The translations under genes were made by a program, and so were the position numbers. DNA of 64,000 nt. Origin: Cercis canadensis (Eukaryota; Streptophyta; Magnoliopsida; Fabales; Fabaceae). Position 1 is the first letter of the stretch. Every line of letters begins with the position of its first letter. Positions 22,085 through 33,006 of this stretch are shown here, one piece after another. The notes under the pieces were generated by a model. That model worked only from the letters and a program-made list of their open reading frames with translations, was not told the origin of the DNA and did not search any database. Location: NCBI GenBank assembly GCA_003255065.1, contig QAOA01006328.1, forward strand, positions 4,878 to 68,877, given 5' to 3'.

Positions 22085-25000
22085 TGATGTGGATTTTTAT
22101 ACCGGCAAGTATACCGGGTCACACAAGTAATATAATGATAAGTAAAGTATCATTCTCACGAGGATTAAGGCTAGCAACTACTAATTTCACCAATAATGGT
22201 TCTATTTGGACAGATCGATGATTTAAGAATGACGAATTAACTAAATCTAGAAAATAAAACAAGAACAATTTAATAACAATTAAACTAAGAAATTGACAAT
22301 GAACAAAAGAAGGTTAGGGGTTGATTTCACTCAAATTTGAATCCGGTTACTTCATAGACAAAATAACCTTTGAATCACTGAAGAATAAGTTATTCTAATT
22401 ACAAATCATTTGTTGTTGGCCAATTTCCCTAATTTAATTGAACTTAATCCCTTAGAGAAACAATCCTCCCTATTCCAATTAATTGCCCAATTCCTTGGTA
22501 CAATTAACTTGTCTAGGTGATTAAGCTCTAGAAAATTAATTCAAGACCACATAAATTAAGTTATCTATTCCTAGATTAACTTGATTTATGGTAGAGATTA
22601 CAAGAGCACACACATGTCTTACCATCCCTAGCATCAACATGAGTCAATAAATCATTCAAATGATGGACAAACATTCAAAAGCATTAAGAACGGTAAAATC
22701 TACTCCAACCAATAGATTTGAATCAAAATAACATTAATCAACAGCAAAGCTTCATCAAAATATGAGCTACATCAATCCTTAACTAAGAAAGTTTAACTAC
22801 ACATATTTAAACCAGAAAAACAGAGAAATGGAAGACAAGATGAAATTAGAAAAACTCATTCTCATGAATTCTTTCAATGGGTTGATCTTCTATCTTGCTC
22901 TTCTTCAACCCCTTAGGGTTGGGCTGCCGCCTCTGGCTCAGAATCGTGCCTCTGGATGTCCCAAAAGATGGAGCTCCCTTCTTTCCCCTTTTAGATGCAT
23001 ATAAATACAATTCTAAATCTAGGGTTTCACCTTCAGAAGCTTGAACACGGCCTAGACACGGCTGTGTTCACTTATGGTGGCTAGGCGTGTTCTTAAGATG
23101 CTCTCTGGACTGCCAACATGGCCCGAAACACGGCCGCGTTGCTTCTTCATTCCTGACCGTGTTCATTAGTGAGCTGAGGCAGGCATTCTAGAGCTACAAC
23201 ACGGGCATGGACACGGCCGTGTCTTGGTCGTGTCCCTTTTATAGACTTCAATTGCTTTTGATTCCTCTGCCTCTTAGGATTAATTAGCCATTGAAATCAC
23301 TTAATTTGGACTTAAGATGAGTAAGTTATGCCCAAATCTCTTCATAAAGGTCCAAACCCAATTCCAAGATATCAGTTTTGATTTCTGGGCTAAATTTGAC
23401 CCATTGAATGTCTGAATTAGCCTTGGAGGTCTGAATAAAAGTTGTAGATAATCCTCTTAGCTTTCCTACAAGGTAAAATTCACCATTTTTAGACATCAAG
23501 AACTAAAAATATACCCGAAATACAGAAATAGTATCAAAAACCTGATAACACAAATATTGGGGTTAAGTACCATGTTTAAAGCAAATTGTGCTCAAATCTA
23601 AGTAAGAATCCATTGATAAAATATGGAACTTAACGACATAAAAAGCACATATCAAATACCCCCACACTTAAGCTATTGCTTGTCCTCAAGCAATTCAAAT
23701 CAAAACAAGTCTCCCTACAAGATCTATCCCTGGGAAAATAGTTTAGTTCAAATAAGTTTATGCTATGTACTTTACCCTAAAGCTGCATTAATAAGTTCCT
23801 TTACTCAGCTCATGAACCTAGTTAATTGAACCACAGAATTGTCTTAGCACCCCTTTATATCTGAATGGAATTACCTTGTACTTATTACTATGATCTAAAC
23901 CTGATAGAAATGCAAAGTATGCTACTAATTTTTTTTTCTTGCATAGTTGGGGGTCCTAGGATGTGGTGTCCGGTCATTACCTGTGACCCACATTCAACTA
24001 GTTATGCTTTATTGGCATGCTCATATCCTTCTCCAGTTTCAAACACAGAAAGTAGAGGAGCATAGCCCCACTATGCTCAAAATAGCTACTCAAATAATTT
24101 TTTTTTTTTATATAAGAAATGAAAACATAGGGTATTATCCATATCAGACATTCAGGGTTAACTACTACAAAGTTGTATTTCAATGTCCCAAATCCACTGA
24201 ACCTAAGTGGTTACCTCATAATGCAGCTAGCTAAAAGGCAAGATACCAAGCAAAAATAATCAAATACAGCACAAAAAAATAAAATTCCCAGAAATATCAC
24301 TTCAAGAGTACAATATCCTAATTCGAATTACTTCACACATTTACAACCTGTTCAGTTCATGCATAATGTGAAAGCACAAGTTCAAGCATAGATATATACC
24401 CCCCCCCCCCACACTTAAGTTATACATTGTCCTCAATGTATGAAAAGTTAAATAAATGGACAGGTACTCCTTGAGTGGAGAGGTTCTTTATGTTCTGAAC
24501 AAGTGAGGGTGACATCCCGGTGATTCGAAAGGTGAGACATGCATCAGGTCGTGTTCTGAGTCTGGACATGGGCGTGTCAGAGATGATTTCATTATGGGTA
24601 AGAGACATGGCCTCAACACGACCGTGTCATAGCCATGTTCGCCAAATGATCTTTCTGTAAGGCACACACAGGGGTCTAACATGCTCGTGTTTCAAACTGT
24701 GTTCCGCATTTTGAGCTTACAGTGAGGCCAGCGCCCAACACCAGCATGGTCGAGAACCTCTTTGTTTACACACTTAAAACAAATTTAACTTAGAGAGAGT
24801 TAAAACAAAGAATAACAAACCTTAACTAACAAAAAAAAACAAAGACAAAAACAAAGCTATTGCAATATGCAAAGAAAGAAACAAGTTACTAAGATAAAAA
24901 CAAAATGACAAGTAAAAGAGAAAAGATAAAGAGCTTGGGTTGCCTCTCAAGAAGCGCTTGTTTTATAGTCTGCAGCTTGACTATCTCTGGAAAGTACCTC

Positions 25001-26731
25001 GCAAATAACAAAATTCAACGTAAGATCAATAGTTTAGAGATATAGAAATCAATAAACAACAAGCTATTTGAATCAGATTAACTAACAGAAAATTAAAAAC
25101 CAAACTAGAGCCTCATTGATTACTATTGATATTGCTAAAACACCGTTAATCCCCGGCAATGGCGCCAAAAACTTAATGTGGATTTTTATACCGGCAAGTA
25201 TACCGGGTCACACAAGTAATATAATGATAAGTAAAGTATCGTTCCCACGAGGATTAATGCTAGCAACTACCAATTTCACCAATAATGGTTCTATTTGGAC
25301 AGATCGATGATTTAAGAATGACGAATTAACTAAATCTAGAAAATAAAGTAAGAACAATTTAATAACAATTAAACTAAGAAATTGACAATGAACAAAAGAA
25401 GGTTAGAGGTTGATTTCACTCAAATTTGAATCTGGTTACTTCATAGACAAAATAACCTTTGAATCACTGAAGAATAAGTTATTCTAATTACAAATCCTTT
25501 GTTGTTGGCCAATTTCCCTAATTTGATTGAACCCAATCCCTTAGAGAAACAATCCTCCCTATCCCAATTAATTGCCCAATTCCTTGGTACAATTAACTTG
25601 TCTAGGTGATTAAGCTCTAGGAAATTAATTCAAGACCACATAAACTAAGTTATCTATTCCTAGATTAACTTGATTTATGGTAGAGATTACAAGAGCACAC
25701 ACATGTCTTACCATCCCTAGCATCAACATGAGTCAATAAATCATTCAAATGATGGCCAAACATTCAAAAGCATTAAGAACGGTAAAATCTACTCCAACCA
25801 ATAGATTTGAATCAAAATAACATTAATCAACAACAAAGCTTCATCAAAATATGAGCTACATCAATCCCTAACTAAGAAAGTTTAACTACACATATTTAAA
25901 CCAGAAAAACAGAGAAATGGAAGACAAGATAGAATCAGAAAAACTCATTCTCATGAATTCTTTCAATGGGTTGATCTTCTATCTTGCTCTTCTTCAACCC
26001 CTTAGGGTTGGGCTGCAGCCTTTGGCTCAGAATCGTGCCTCTGGATGTCCCAAAAGATGAAGCTCCCTTCTTTCCCCTTTTAGATGCATATAAATACAAT
26101 TCTAAATCTAGGGTTTCACCTTCAAAAGCTCGAACACGGCCTAGACACGGCCGTGTTCACTTATGGTGGCTGGGCGTGTTCTGAAGATGCTCTCTGGACT
26201 GCCAACATGGTCGGAAACATGGCCGTGTTGCTTCTTCATTCCTGGCCGTGTTCATTAGTGAGCTGAGGCAGGCATTCTGGAGCTACAACACGGGCATGGA
26301 CACGGCCATGTCCCTTTTATAGACTTCAATGGCATTTGATTCCTTGCCTCTTAGGATTAATTAGCCACCAAAATCACTTAATTTGGACTTAAGATGAGTA
26401 AGTTATGCCTAAATCTCTTCATAAAGGTCTAGACCCGATTCCAGGATATCGGTTCTGATTTTTGAGTTAAATTTGACCCAATGAGTTTCCGAATTAGCCT
26501 TGGAGGTCTCAATGAAAGTTGTAGATAATCCTCTTAGCTTTCCTACAAGGTAAAATTCACCATTTTTAGATATCCAGAACTAAAAATATACCCAAAATAC
26601 AGAAACAATGTCAAAAACCTGATAACACAAATATTGGGGTTAAGTACCATGTTTAAAGAAAATTGTGCTCAAATCTAAGTAAGAATCCATTGATAAAACA
26701 TGGAACTTAACGACATAAAAATCACATATCA
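22085..26731 (-). mobile_element. LTR retrotransposon, second copy
   Basis: LTRs at 22085-23654 and 25174-26731 enclose the same non-coding interior. The left flank is GTTGG (22080-22084) and the right flank is TTTGG (26732-26736), a target duplication with one change. The primer site at 25150-25167 has one mismatch (GGCAATGGCGCCA), and the second LTR begins TAATG where TGATG is expected. Position by position each LTR matches its counterpart in the first copy better than its partner LTR, so the retrotransposition preceded the divergence of the copies. Confidence 0.85.
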
Positions 26732-26736
26732 TTTGG

Positions 26737-26809
26737 GGTTAAGAGTTTGGGGTTTAGGGATTAGGGTTAAGGTTTAGAATTTTGGTTTAAGGTTTAGGAT
26801 TTAGGTTTG
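26737..26809 (+). repeat. Telomere-like tract, second copy, right part
   Basis: Continuation of the TTTAGGG variants after the LTR element, as at 19375-19447. Confidence 0.65.
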
Positions 26810-26874
26810 ACTTTAAGAATTACTACTTTTATTGTTTTAACATTTTCATTGGTTTTATTTAAATTGTGTGACAG

Positions 26875-28268
26875 ATGTCAGACCACCCGAGACGGTCATC
26901 TCCCATCTCCTATAGTTGAGCTATTGTCCAGGAGGGACAAAGGTAAGGTTGTTGCTAGGCCTTCTTAGACCGAGTCAGCTTTGTCTATGTTCATGCTGAA
27001 CTCGAGGTTGGTGCGTACCTCGTCGCCCACTGCCACAGGGGAGGGGTTTCTAAGGAGCCGCAACCCTAGGCTCTGCATCGTCGGTGGCTGCAGGGTCGTC
27101 TCACGCTAGTCTGTTTATTTCAAACTCTCTATGACCGTGACCGGGCTCTCGACTAGTTAATGGTCGACTTGTTATTGTGCCACATGGGAGGAAGGAGTAA
27201 GTTAATTCTAATACTTTTTATTTGAATTTTTTTATTACTTTATTTCTATTACTTAACAATTAATTATGTTTTTTTTTTTTCAAACTTTTACCTTTCCAAA
27301 GAGCCCACGAACGTACTTCAACTATCTACAAGTCAAAGTATGAGCACCCTTGGCCGGACTTTACCTTAGTTTCTGATGAGGTGAAGGAACTCTGGTGAAC
27401 AGAGTTTAAGATAAGAAATAATTAATTTTATTTTATTTACTAACATATTTGGTATACATGATTACTAAATTTGATATTTTGTTTTCTATTGCATATGAGA
27501 TGTGTATGGGAGCCCTAGTACGAGAGCTAGATTCGTAAGGTCTAGCTCTCTAAGTGCTCAGATAACATTTGCGCCTCTTTCCAAAACATTAGAATTGGGA
27601 AGAGCAAGGGTGAATGGTTGTCTGCTGCAGTGCTTTAGGCCTTTAGAGTAGTATGAACCTCTTAAGAGTATAGGGCTATCTCTGAGAAGAACAAGAAAAA
27701 TCGTTCCTTAGATCAGGGGCAAACATTCCACAAAGGTGGCTCTATCACCATCTCCGAGCACAAATGGAAGCTGGTAAGTGTTTTTATTTAATAAACATTA
27801 TTTTTTTGTTGTATGTCAATTTATGTTTACTAACATTTTATGTTTTTGTAGACAAAGGAGTTAGGCAGAGAGCCCAACGCTCATGAGGTTTTCTATCATC
27901 TCCAACACAATTCTACTCAGGGTTTGTTACATCAAAAGGCGGAGTCTACTTATGCAAGTATTTCTTGTTCTTATGTATTTATATGAGTAATTACATGTAT
28001 TAATTCTAATACTAACCTAATGGTGTTATCTATACAGATTGAGTTTGAGAGATGTCGGTCTAGGAGCCAAGTCGGGTCATCTTCTTCTTTTGTTGACCAC
28101 ATCAGACTATGTCTCGATGTCGTTGACATGAAGAATAAGAATGACCGGGTTTACGACATGGGCTATAAGATCGGTGTTTTGAACTCTACCAACTTACAGC
28201 CTACCCAGCCCTCCCAGCGGCTGGATCCTCAGATGTCTGAGGTGTTGTCCCAGATGGCCAGCTTGTAG
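26875..28268 (+). pseudogene. Plant Transposase_24 (Ptta/En/Spm) ORF remnant of CACTA-1
   Basis: Exon-like pieces with introns follow each other on the + strand: a start piece at 26875; WPDFTLVSDEVKELW near 27350; ISEKNKKNRSLDQGQTFHKG then GSITISEHKWKL near 27675-27770; TKELGREPNAHEVFYHLQHN near 27853; and a final piece ending with the TAG at 28266-28268 (VGSSSSFVDHIR, NDRVYDMGYKIGVLN, QMSEVLSQMASL). The layout K-K-N-R then G-S-x-S-I then LGREP-x-x-E-V-F and a terminal Y-x-x-G is that of the plant Ptta/En/Spm protein. In-frame stops occur, so it is inactive. The DDE transposase (TNP2-like) is absent from the element. Confidence 0.65.
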
Positions 28269-28589
28269 TAGGGGATGGCTTGCCTCCACCTAGTGGCCGA
28301 GGCATTGGATGCAAATGGCATTTCACTTGAGGCGCTCGCTTCTATACTGGGACAGCTACACCAACAACAACATCCAAGATCTGGTTCTGTTTCGTAGCCT
28401 GCCGTTGAGAATGGCACAATTGACAACTTCAGGACAGACAATGAGGACTAGTGATCAACTAACTTTTGTTGTATTTTTTTATTAATAAAATTCAATTATA
28501 TTTCATTTAATTTTGTTTATTAATTTGATTAAATGTTTAGAAAAAAATAAATAGTTATTTGAGAAAAATATCCACAAATAAAAAAATTA
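28269..28589. other. CACTA-1 3' untranslated region
   Basis: Downstream of the transposase remnant. It contains AATAAA-type signals near 28484. No other gene is seen. Confidence 0.4.
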
Positions 28590-28877
28590 TTTAGAAAGGA
28601 TTTTCTCATAGAGAACAATTCATGAGAAATTGTCCGTGAGAAATTCTACGACTTTTGCGTGAGATATTCTCACGCATAACAAATATTTTATTTCTGAGAA
28701 ACGCCGTGAGAAATTTCTCACGGATCAGTTTGTCCATGAAAAAAGGCTTTTGTCACACATGTTTTTCTTGTGCCCATAGGTCCCTGAGAAAGCTTGTGAG
28801 AACATTGTTTCTCATGAACTTTTCCATCATTTCTCACGGATTTTTTTCTATGAGAAAATGACAATTTTCTTGTAGTG
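28590..28877. repeat. CACTA-1 right subterminal repeats and terminus
   Basis: CGTGAGAAA and TTCTCACG motifs recur about ten times in both orientations, ending in TTTTCTTGTAGTG at 28877. They match the left subterminal region. Confidence 0.7.
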
Positions 28878-29066
28878 AGACAAGGTGCTGGGAATGAAGA
28901 AGAGCTTGTTGTGAAACTCACGCTCGTCCTGAAGAGAGGTAGAGTCCATGAGCTTGACGGTGATGGGTTGATGGGTTGAAGGCAAGGTGCTAGAGAAGAC
29001 CAGGCCGAAGCCGCCATGGCCAAGGCGAGTGGATAAGGAAGAGGTGGCACAATAGAGAAGGGAATG
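28878..29066 (-). pseudogene. Receptor-like kinase fragment, proximal part
   Basis: The - strand reads HPFHSLLYCATSSLSTRL then GHGGFGLVFSSTLP and ITVKLMDSTSLQDEREFHNK. It contains the Gly-rich loop (G-x-G-G-F-G-x-V) and the V-K of beta-3, typical of the At4g25390/At5g51770-like receptor-like kinases (LGHGGFGSVF...AVK-MD...LQGEREFHNEL). It starts right at the TIR inner border, so the N-terminus was never captured. The CACTA interrupts it at 28877, and the remainder is at 8390-8549. Confidence 0.75.
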
Positions 29067-29308
29067 GAAGGGATGAGGATTTTGTTTATTTAAATGAGGC
29101 GAATGATGTCGTTTTAGCCCACTTAGCAATTAACCGTTCATATAGACTTGGGACATGGTGCCACATCACTCTTTAACAGTCACATCAGCATTTCCGTCAA
29201 TCAAGTTAGCGGCAATTAGACGGAGAGATTTGATTGAAGCGAAACTCTTAATTAAGAGATTAAATTAAGGAATGCCCAAATAAATGAAGGACAAAAATGA
29301 AATTTTAG
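29067..29308 (-). repeat. Pack-MULE terminal inverted repeat, right
   Basis: Inverted counterpart of 7605-7880. The first 10-kb copy begins within this TIR at 29088, and its second version restarts at 39302. Confidence 0.7.
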
Positions 29309-30455
29309 TATTTTTTACTACTATATGTAGTTCTGACATAATGTTTTTTTATACTAATAACTATAAATACAATATTTTTTCAAATATATAATAAAATTTA
29401 TAACCCTTGAGAAGTTGCGGATGCGTAGCTTTAGTCGTGAGCTTTTACTGTTTTACATATATCACCCCATCATTTTGTAGAAAACTTTTCTCTAAATTTA
29501 GAATTGTTCTCAAAGTTATGATGAAGATCGGTAATGGTATTCTGGTCACTGCTGTCACAATCCATGGCTCAAACATGATTTGTATGTCGAGGCCAAAAAT
29601 TTTCATCTGTATCATCACTACTGCACTGTTGACTCGCAAGGAAGGCCTCGTTCGCACACATGACACATCACAATGACCACTTAAGTGCGTATGTTCCACG
29701 TGTTACCAAAATTTCTTTAAAAAAAAAAAGTTAAAGATGCACAATTAGTTATGGGATTTTATGAGTTATGAGAAACGAAACAACACTATGATATAAAAAA
29801 TAATTAATTTTAACCTTTAAAAAACCTCCATTAGTTATTAGCACCAAAAAGATAATATCACATGGATAAATATTAATATAGGGTAGCCGACTAGCCGCTG
29901 ATGAATATCATTTATATACACCCTAATGGGCCTAATCTAATGTAATGTGTCATCGACACGTCTTGGATATTTATTAGATGCCTATCATTCTGACACTGTC
30001 CCACACTATAAACTCGATATTGTAATATTCACGTGCCTTTGACCGTTATTTGTCGTTCTAGACCGTTTGAAGCGCGTTTTCCCATTTTTCTTCCTTCACT
30101 TCTCTTCTACTTCTTTCTAGCGATCCCTCCCAGATGTTTCTGATAACCGACGTATGGCATCACCTCGCCTCATGTTGTTGCCTCTTTGAATTCTCCCAGC
30201 AGCTTCCACTAGCAACTTGCGTACTCCGTCGAACAACCTTAACGCCCGCGGCACACAAACATTAAAACCTATATATGATTGACATGACCGCCAAATGTTC
30301 GATACAATTAAGCTAAGGCCAATTCTTCGTAAAGTTCTCTAGTTTCCTTTAAAGTGTTTGCTTGCTGGTCACCTTGTTGTAAATTCGACTTAATTCATAG
30401 CAACTTGTCCTTTTGGTCAGAGTGTTATTGTACTGTTAAATTCTTGCATTGTAGT
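29309..30455 (+). promoter_or_regulatory. Upstream region of the CML gene, copy 1
   Basis: Non-coding AT-rich DNA precedes the CML gene. Nearer the gene there is a CACGTG core inside TTCACGTGCC near 30030 and TTTGACC (W-box core) just after it; both are common stress-responsive cis elements in plants, and function here is inference. The sequence just before the ATG (TTCTTGCATTGTAG) resembles a splice acceptor, so a 5' UTR intron is possible. Small ORFs at 29407-29699 have no recognisable product. Confidence 0.35.
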
Positions 30456-30878
30456 ATGAGAAGGGACGCAGAATTCGAACGTGTTCTAAATTTTTTTGAT
30501 GAAGATGGGGACGGGAAGATTTCACCATCCGAGCTCAGGAACCGATTAGGTAAGATGGGTGGGGAGATGTTGATGAAAGAAGCAGAAATGGCAATAGAGG
30601 CATTGGATTCTGATGGAGATGGGTTGCTGAGTTTGGAGGATTTCGTGGCGTTGATGGAAGCAGGAGGAGAGGAAGAGAAGTTGAAGGACTTGAGAGAAGC
30701 TTTCGAGTTGTATGACAGAGAAGGGTGTGGGTTTATAACACCCAAGAGCTTGAAGAGGATGCTAAGTAAGTTGGGGGAATCAAAGTCCATTGACGAATGC
30801 AAAATCATGATCAGATATTTTGATTTGGATGGGGACGGTGTGCTCAGCTTTGAAGAATTCAGAACTATGATGCATTAG
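30456..30878 (+). CDS. Calmodulin-like EF-hand protein, CML31-like, copy 1
   Basis: A 140-residue intronless protein starting MRRDAEFERVLNFFDEDGDG. It has four EF-hand positions: loop 1 (residues 15-26, D-x-D-x-D-G-x-I-x-x-x-E) is canonical. Loop 2 (51-62) is good but has Asp and not Glu at position 12. Loop 3 (87-98, DREGCGFITPKS) lacks the acidic position 12 and has Cys at position 5, so it probably does not bind calcium. Loop 4 (123-134) is canonical. It matches plant CML proteins of about 140-150 residues, calcium sensors of cytosol or nucleus that relay stress and developmental signals. I chose the ATG at 30456 because family members start M-x-R-D-A-E-F-E; an in-frame upstream ATG at 30354 would add 34 atypical residues. 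An AATAAA signal lies near 31010. Confidence 0.9.
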   Translation: MRRDAEFERVLNFFDEDGDGKISPSELRNRLGKMGGEMLMKEAEMAIEALDSDGDGLLSLEDFVALMEAGGEEEKLKDLREAFELYDREGCGFITPKSLKRMLSKLGESKSIDECKIMIRYFDLDGDGVLSFEEFRTMMH

Positions 30879-32875
30879 TGTTAATTTTCCGATTGATTCT
30901 GATTTTGGCTGATTCGTATGGTTTGTAAGGTGGGTCTGGGTGATTCGTTAATTTCATTTGTACATACGTAATTCATTCGTTTGTAAATTGTTATTCTGTA
31001 GCTGATTTGAATAAAAGAGGGCAGAGAATCGATTCATTCTTTGATTTCATTAGGGTTTGTTTAGGAGTTACTTTGAAGAGAAAAGAAAAGGAGGGGAGAA
31101 GAATAAAACTCCTCTCTTTCTTGTTTGGAATACTTATCTTAAAAAAGGAGAGAAGACCCGTGACTAAGATCTAATCCCTGTACTCATTTTTTGATCCATT
31201 TTCGTGTTCCTTCAAATTGAGGGGTTTAAAAAGAAAATATGTTAAAATGACTATTATATTGTTGATTAATTTAATTTTTTAGAAGAATATTTAATTTATT
31301 TTCTAGTTTTATTAATTGATTAGTTTAGAGAGAAAAAGAAATAATTGTATAATATTATTTTATTTTATATTAAATATATTTATTTTAATAATAAAGGGTA
31401 AATTAGTAAAAATATTTTACAATATGACTATTATTTTTTTTTCTCTTCTTTTGCTCATTTTAATCATCCAAATAAAGAAGAAAAAAATTTCTCCATTTTT
31501 CTTTCAGTCTTTTCTCTCTATTTTCTCTCTTCTCCTTTCTTTTTCCCTCACTTCAAACTCTCAAACAGAGCCTAAATCTCACATTATGCACCTCTCTGTG
31601 TTGACTATATAATTACAGTATCACTTCACAGTTGTTTCTGAACTTTGGGACTGAAAAAAGACGCAAATTATAATACTGTTTCTTTACAAAGTTAACCTTC
31701 GATTGTAGAAAAAATAGTGGGCAAGCTGGAAGAATAGCCAAATCCTTTGTTTAGTTTTCTTTACTCAATAATATATATTTAAAAAACCAAAACATAGGAA
31801 TCAACTTAATGGCGTTGTGAGAAAGCTCACCTTAATTATTCATTTCACATGGTCAGGAATCCAATACTGTTAATGAGTGAAAAACATATGCTCCTTTTCC
31901 ATACTTTTTAGTTTCTTTGGTAATGTGCCTTAATCACTTGTGGTTGAGAGAGAGCGCCGGTTACCCTATTCATAGTTCCATGTCAATTCCATAACATGGT
32001 AAGGTGGCCTCATTGTCTGAAATATTAGTCATGTGTGTATGATTCGTTTTTGTCACACACATTTGTATATTAAGACAATAATAAAAAAAATTAAATATAT
32101 GAATTGATAGAAACAAAAGTTTTGAATTAACTTATTTTTAAATGTTTTTAGTTATGATCCTTAGTTTGAACACACGATGAAAGGATTTTTAAACTTTAAG
32201 AACACCTCAATATTACTGAACTCCAAGTTGTTTAGTAATTATAAAGATAAATGATTATAATTGATATAAATATACATTAATATAAAATATTTTAGTCATT
32301 TAACTAATAAATATTTGAATATAGTGTACGCCAAGTGAAAACTTCTAAATAATCAATCAACCATAAAATTAACGGAATGAAAGTAATATTATCACCAATT
32401 TTGGAATTTTATTCCATTTTATTCTCTATTTTTAGGAGAGAAAACCTTCAGAAGATTTTCTATCAAGAAAAGATAGATATCCAATTAAAAAATGACCAAC
32501 AAACCCAATAAAATAAAATTTATATTTTTATAAATTTAGTTTTTAATAATAATAAAAATTTTACCTACACTTTCTATCAAATCTCAAGAGAATCTGAAAA
32601 ATATTTCTTACCCCAAAAATGTGCTTGCATATCATGCGAATATTGTACCTACATTGCTTATGGCGGAGGAAAAATTCATATCTAGATTGCTTTTATTCCT
32701 TCCCTAGTTCTCCAAACTCTCAATAATTTTTTTCTTACCACTTATATAAATGAGGTAAAATAATTTTTTTTTTACCACTTATATAAATGAGGTAAGATAG
32801 AATCCTTTAAATAAATATTCTCCAAGATTTGAAAATTTCTGTAAAAAATAAAAAATGTGAGAGCAGAAGCATACG

Positions 32876-32915
<40 letters not shown>

Positions 32916-33006
32916 ATATAAAGAGCGGTAATAGATGTAGGAGGCGCGAGGAGTGAGAGCCCAAACCCAATAGAAGGAAGAAATTTACCCGTAGCCGTCG
33001 ACGCCA
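30879..33006. other. CML 3' region and intergenic DNA, copy 1
   Basis: AT-rich DNA with pyrimidine-rich tracts (31440-31560). There is a short direct repeat of about 40 bases (ACCACTTATATAAATGAGGTAA at about 32737 and 32774) and an AT microsatellite at about 32873-32920. The last 100 bases before 33007 would contain the UKL promoter and 5' UTR. No additional gene was recognised. Confidence 0.45.
32873..32921. repeat. AT dinucleotide microsatellite
   Basis: About 23 AT units with one phase break, about 90 bases upstream of the UKL start codon. The same array is at about 43089-43137. Confidence 0.8.

Larger units (their letters stand above)
19715..27076. repeat. Second copy of 12307-19713 (probable unmerged assembly overlap)
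   Basis: The sequence immediately after the N at 19714 restarts at the equivalent of 12307 and follows it collinearly to 27076, with scattered substitutions and small indels. It contains the right part of CACTA-2 (19715-21322), the telomere-like tract and a full LTR element at the corresponding site. The first copy ends exactly at the N and the second begins exactly there, the pattern of two overlapping contigs or haplotypes placed end to end. Confidence 0.85.
8550..28877 (+). mobile_element. CACTA (En/Spm-type) transposon CACTA-1, nested host of several elements
   Basis: The left end CACCACAGGAAAAA and the right end TTTTCTTGTAGTG match the CACTA terminus (CACTACAAGAAAA) with two left-end changes. 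Both ends are flanked by the same triplet AGA (8547-8549 and 28878-28880), the 3-bp target duplication expected of this superfamily. Both termini carry subterminal arrays of CGTGAGAAA-type motifs. It contains a second CACTA, a telomere-like tract, an LTR element and remnants of a plant Transposase_24 (Ptta/En/Spm) ORF. The span includes a probable assembly duplication of about 7.4 kb, so the real length is likely near 13 kb. Confidence 0.8.
7605..29308 (-). mobile_element. Pack-MULE-like element carrying a kinase fragment, split by a CACTA
   Basis: Long terminal inverted repeats of about 250 bases (7605-7880 and 29067-29308) bracket the halves of a receptor-like kinase fragment on the - strand. 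The TIR length and the captured host sequence fit a Pack-MULE. No transposase of its own is seen. Exact ends and the 9-bp target duplication could not be fixed by eye because the outer ends are AT-rich and diverged. Apart from the inserted CACTA (8550-28877) the element would be only about 1.4 kb. It must be older than that CACTA, since the CACTA lies within it. Confidence 0.6.

Noticed and set aside
30425-30808. 127-codon ORF on the - strand opposite the CML gene
   Set aside because: It is a mirror of the EF-hand coding sequence, low complexity and Ser-rich, with no family match.
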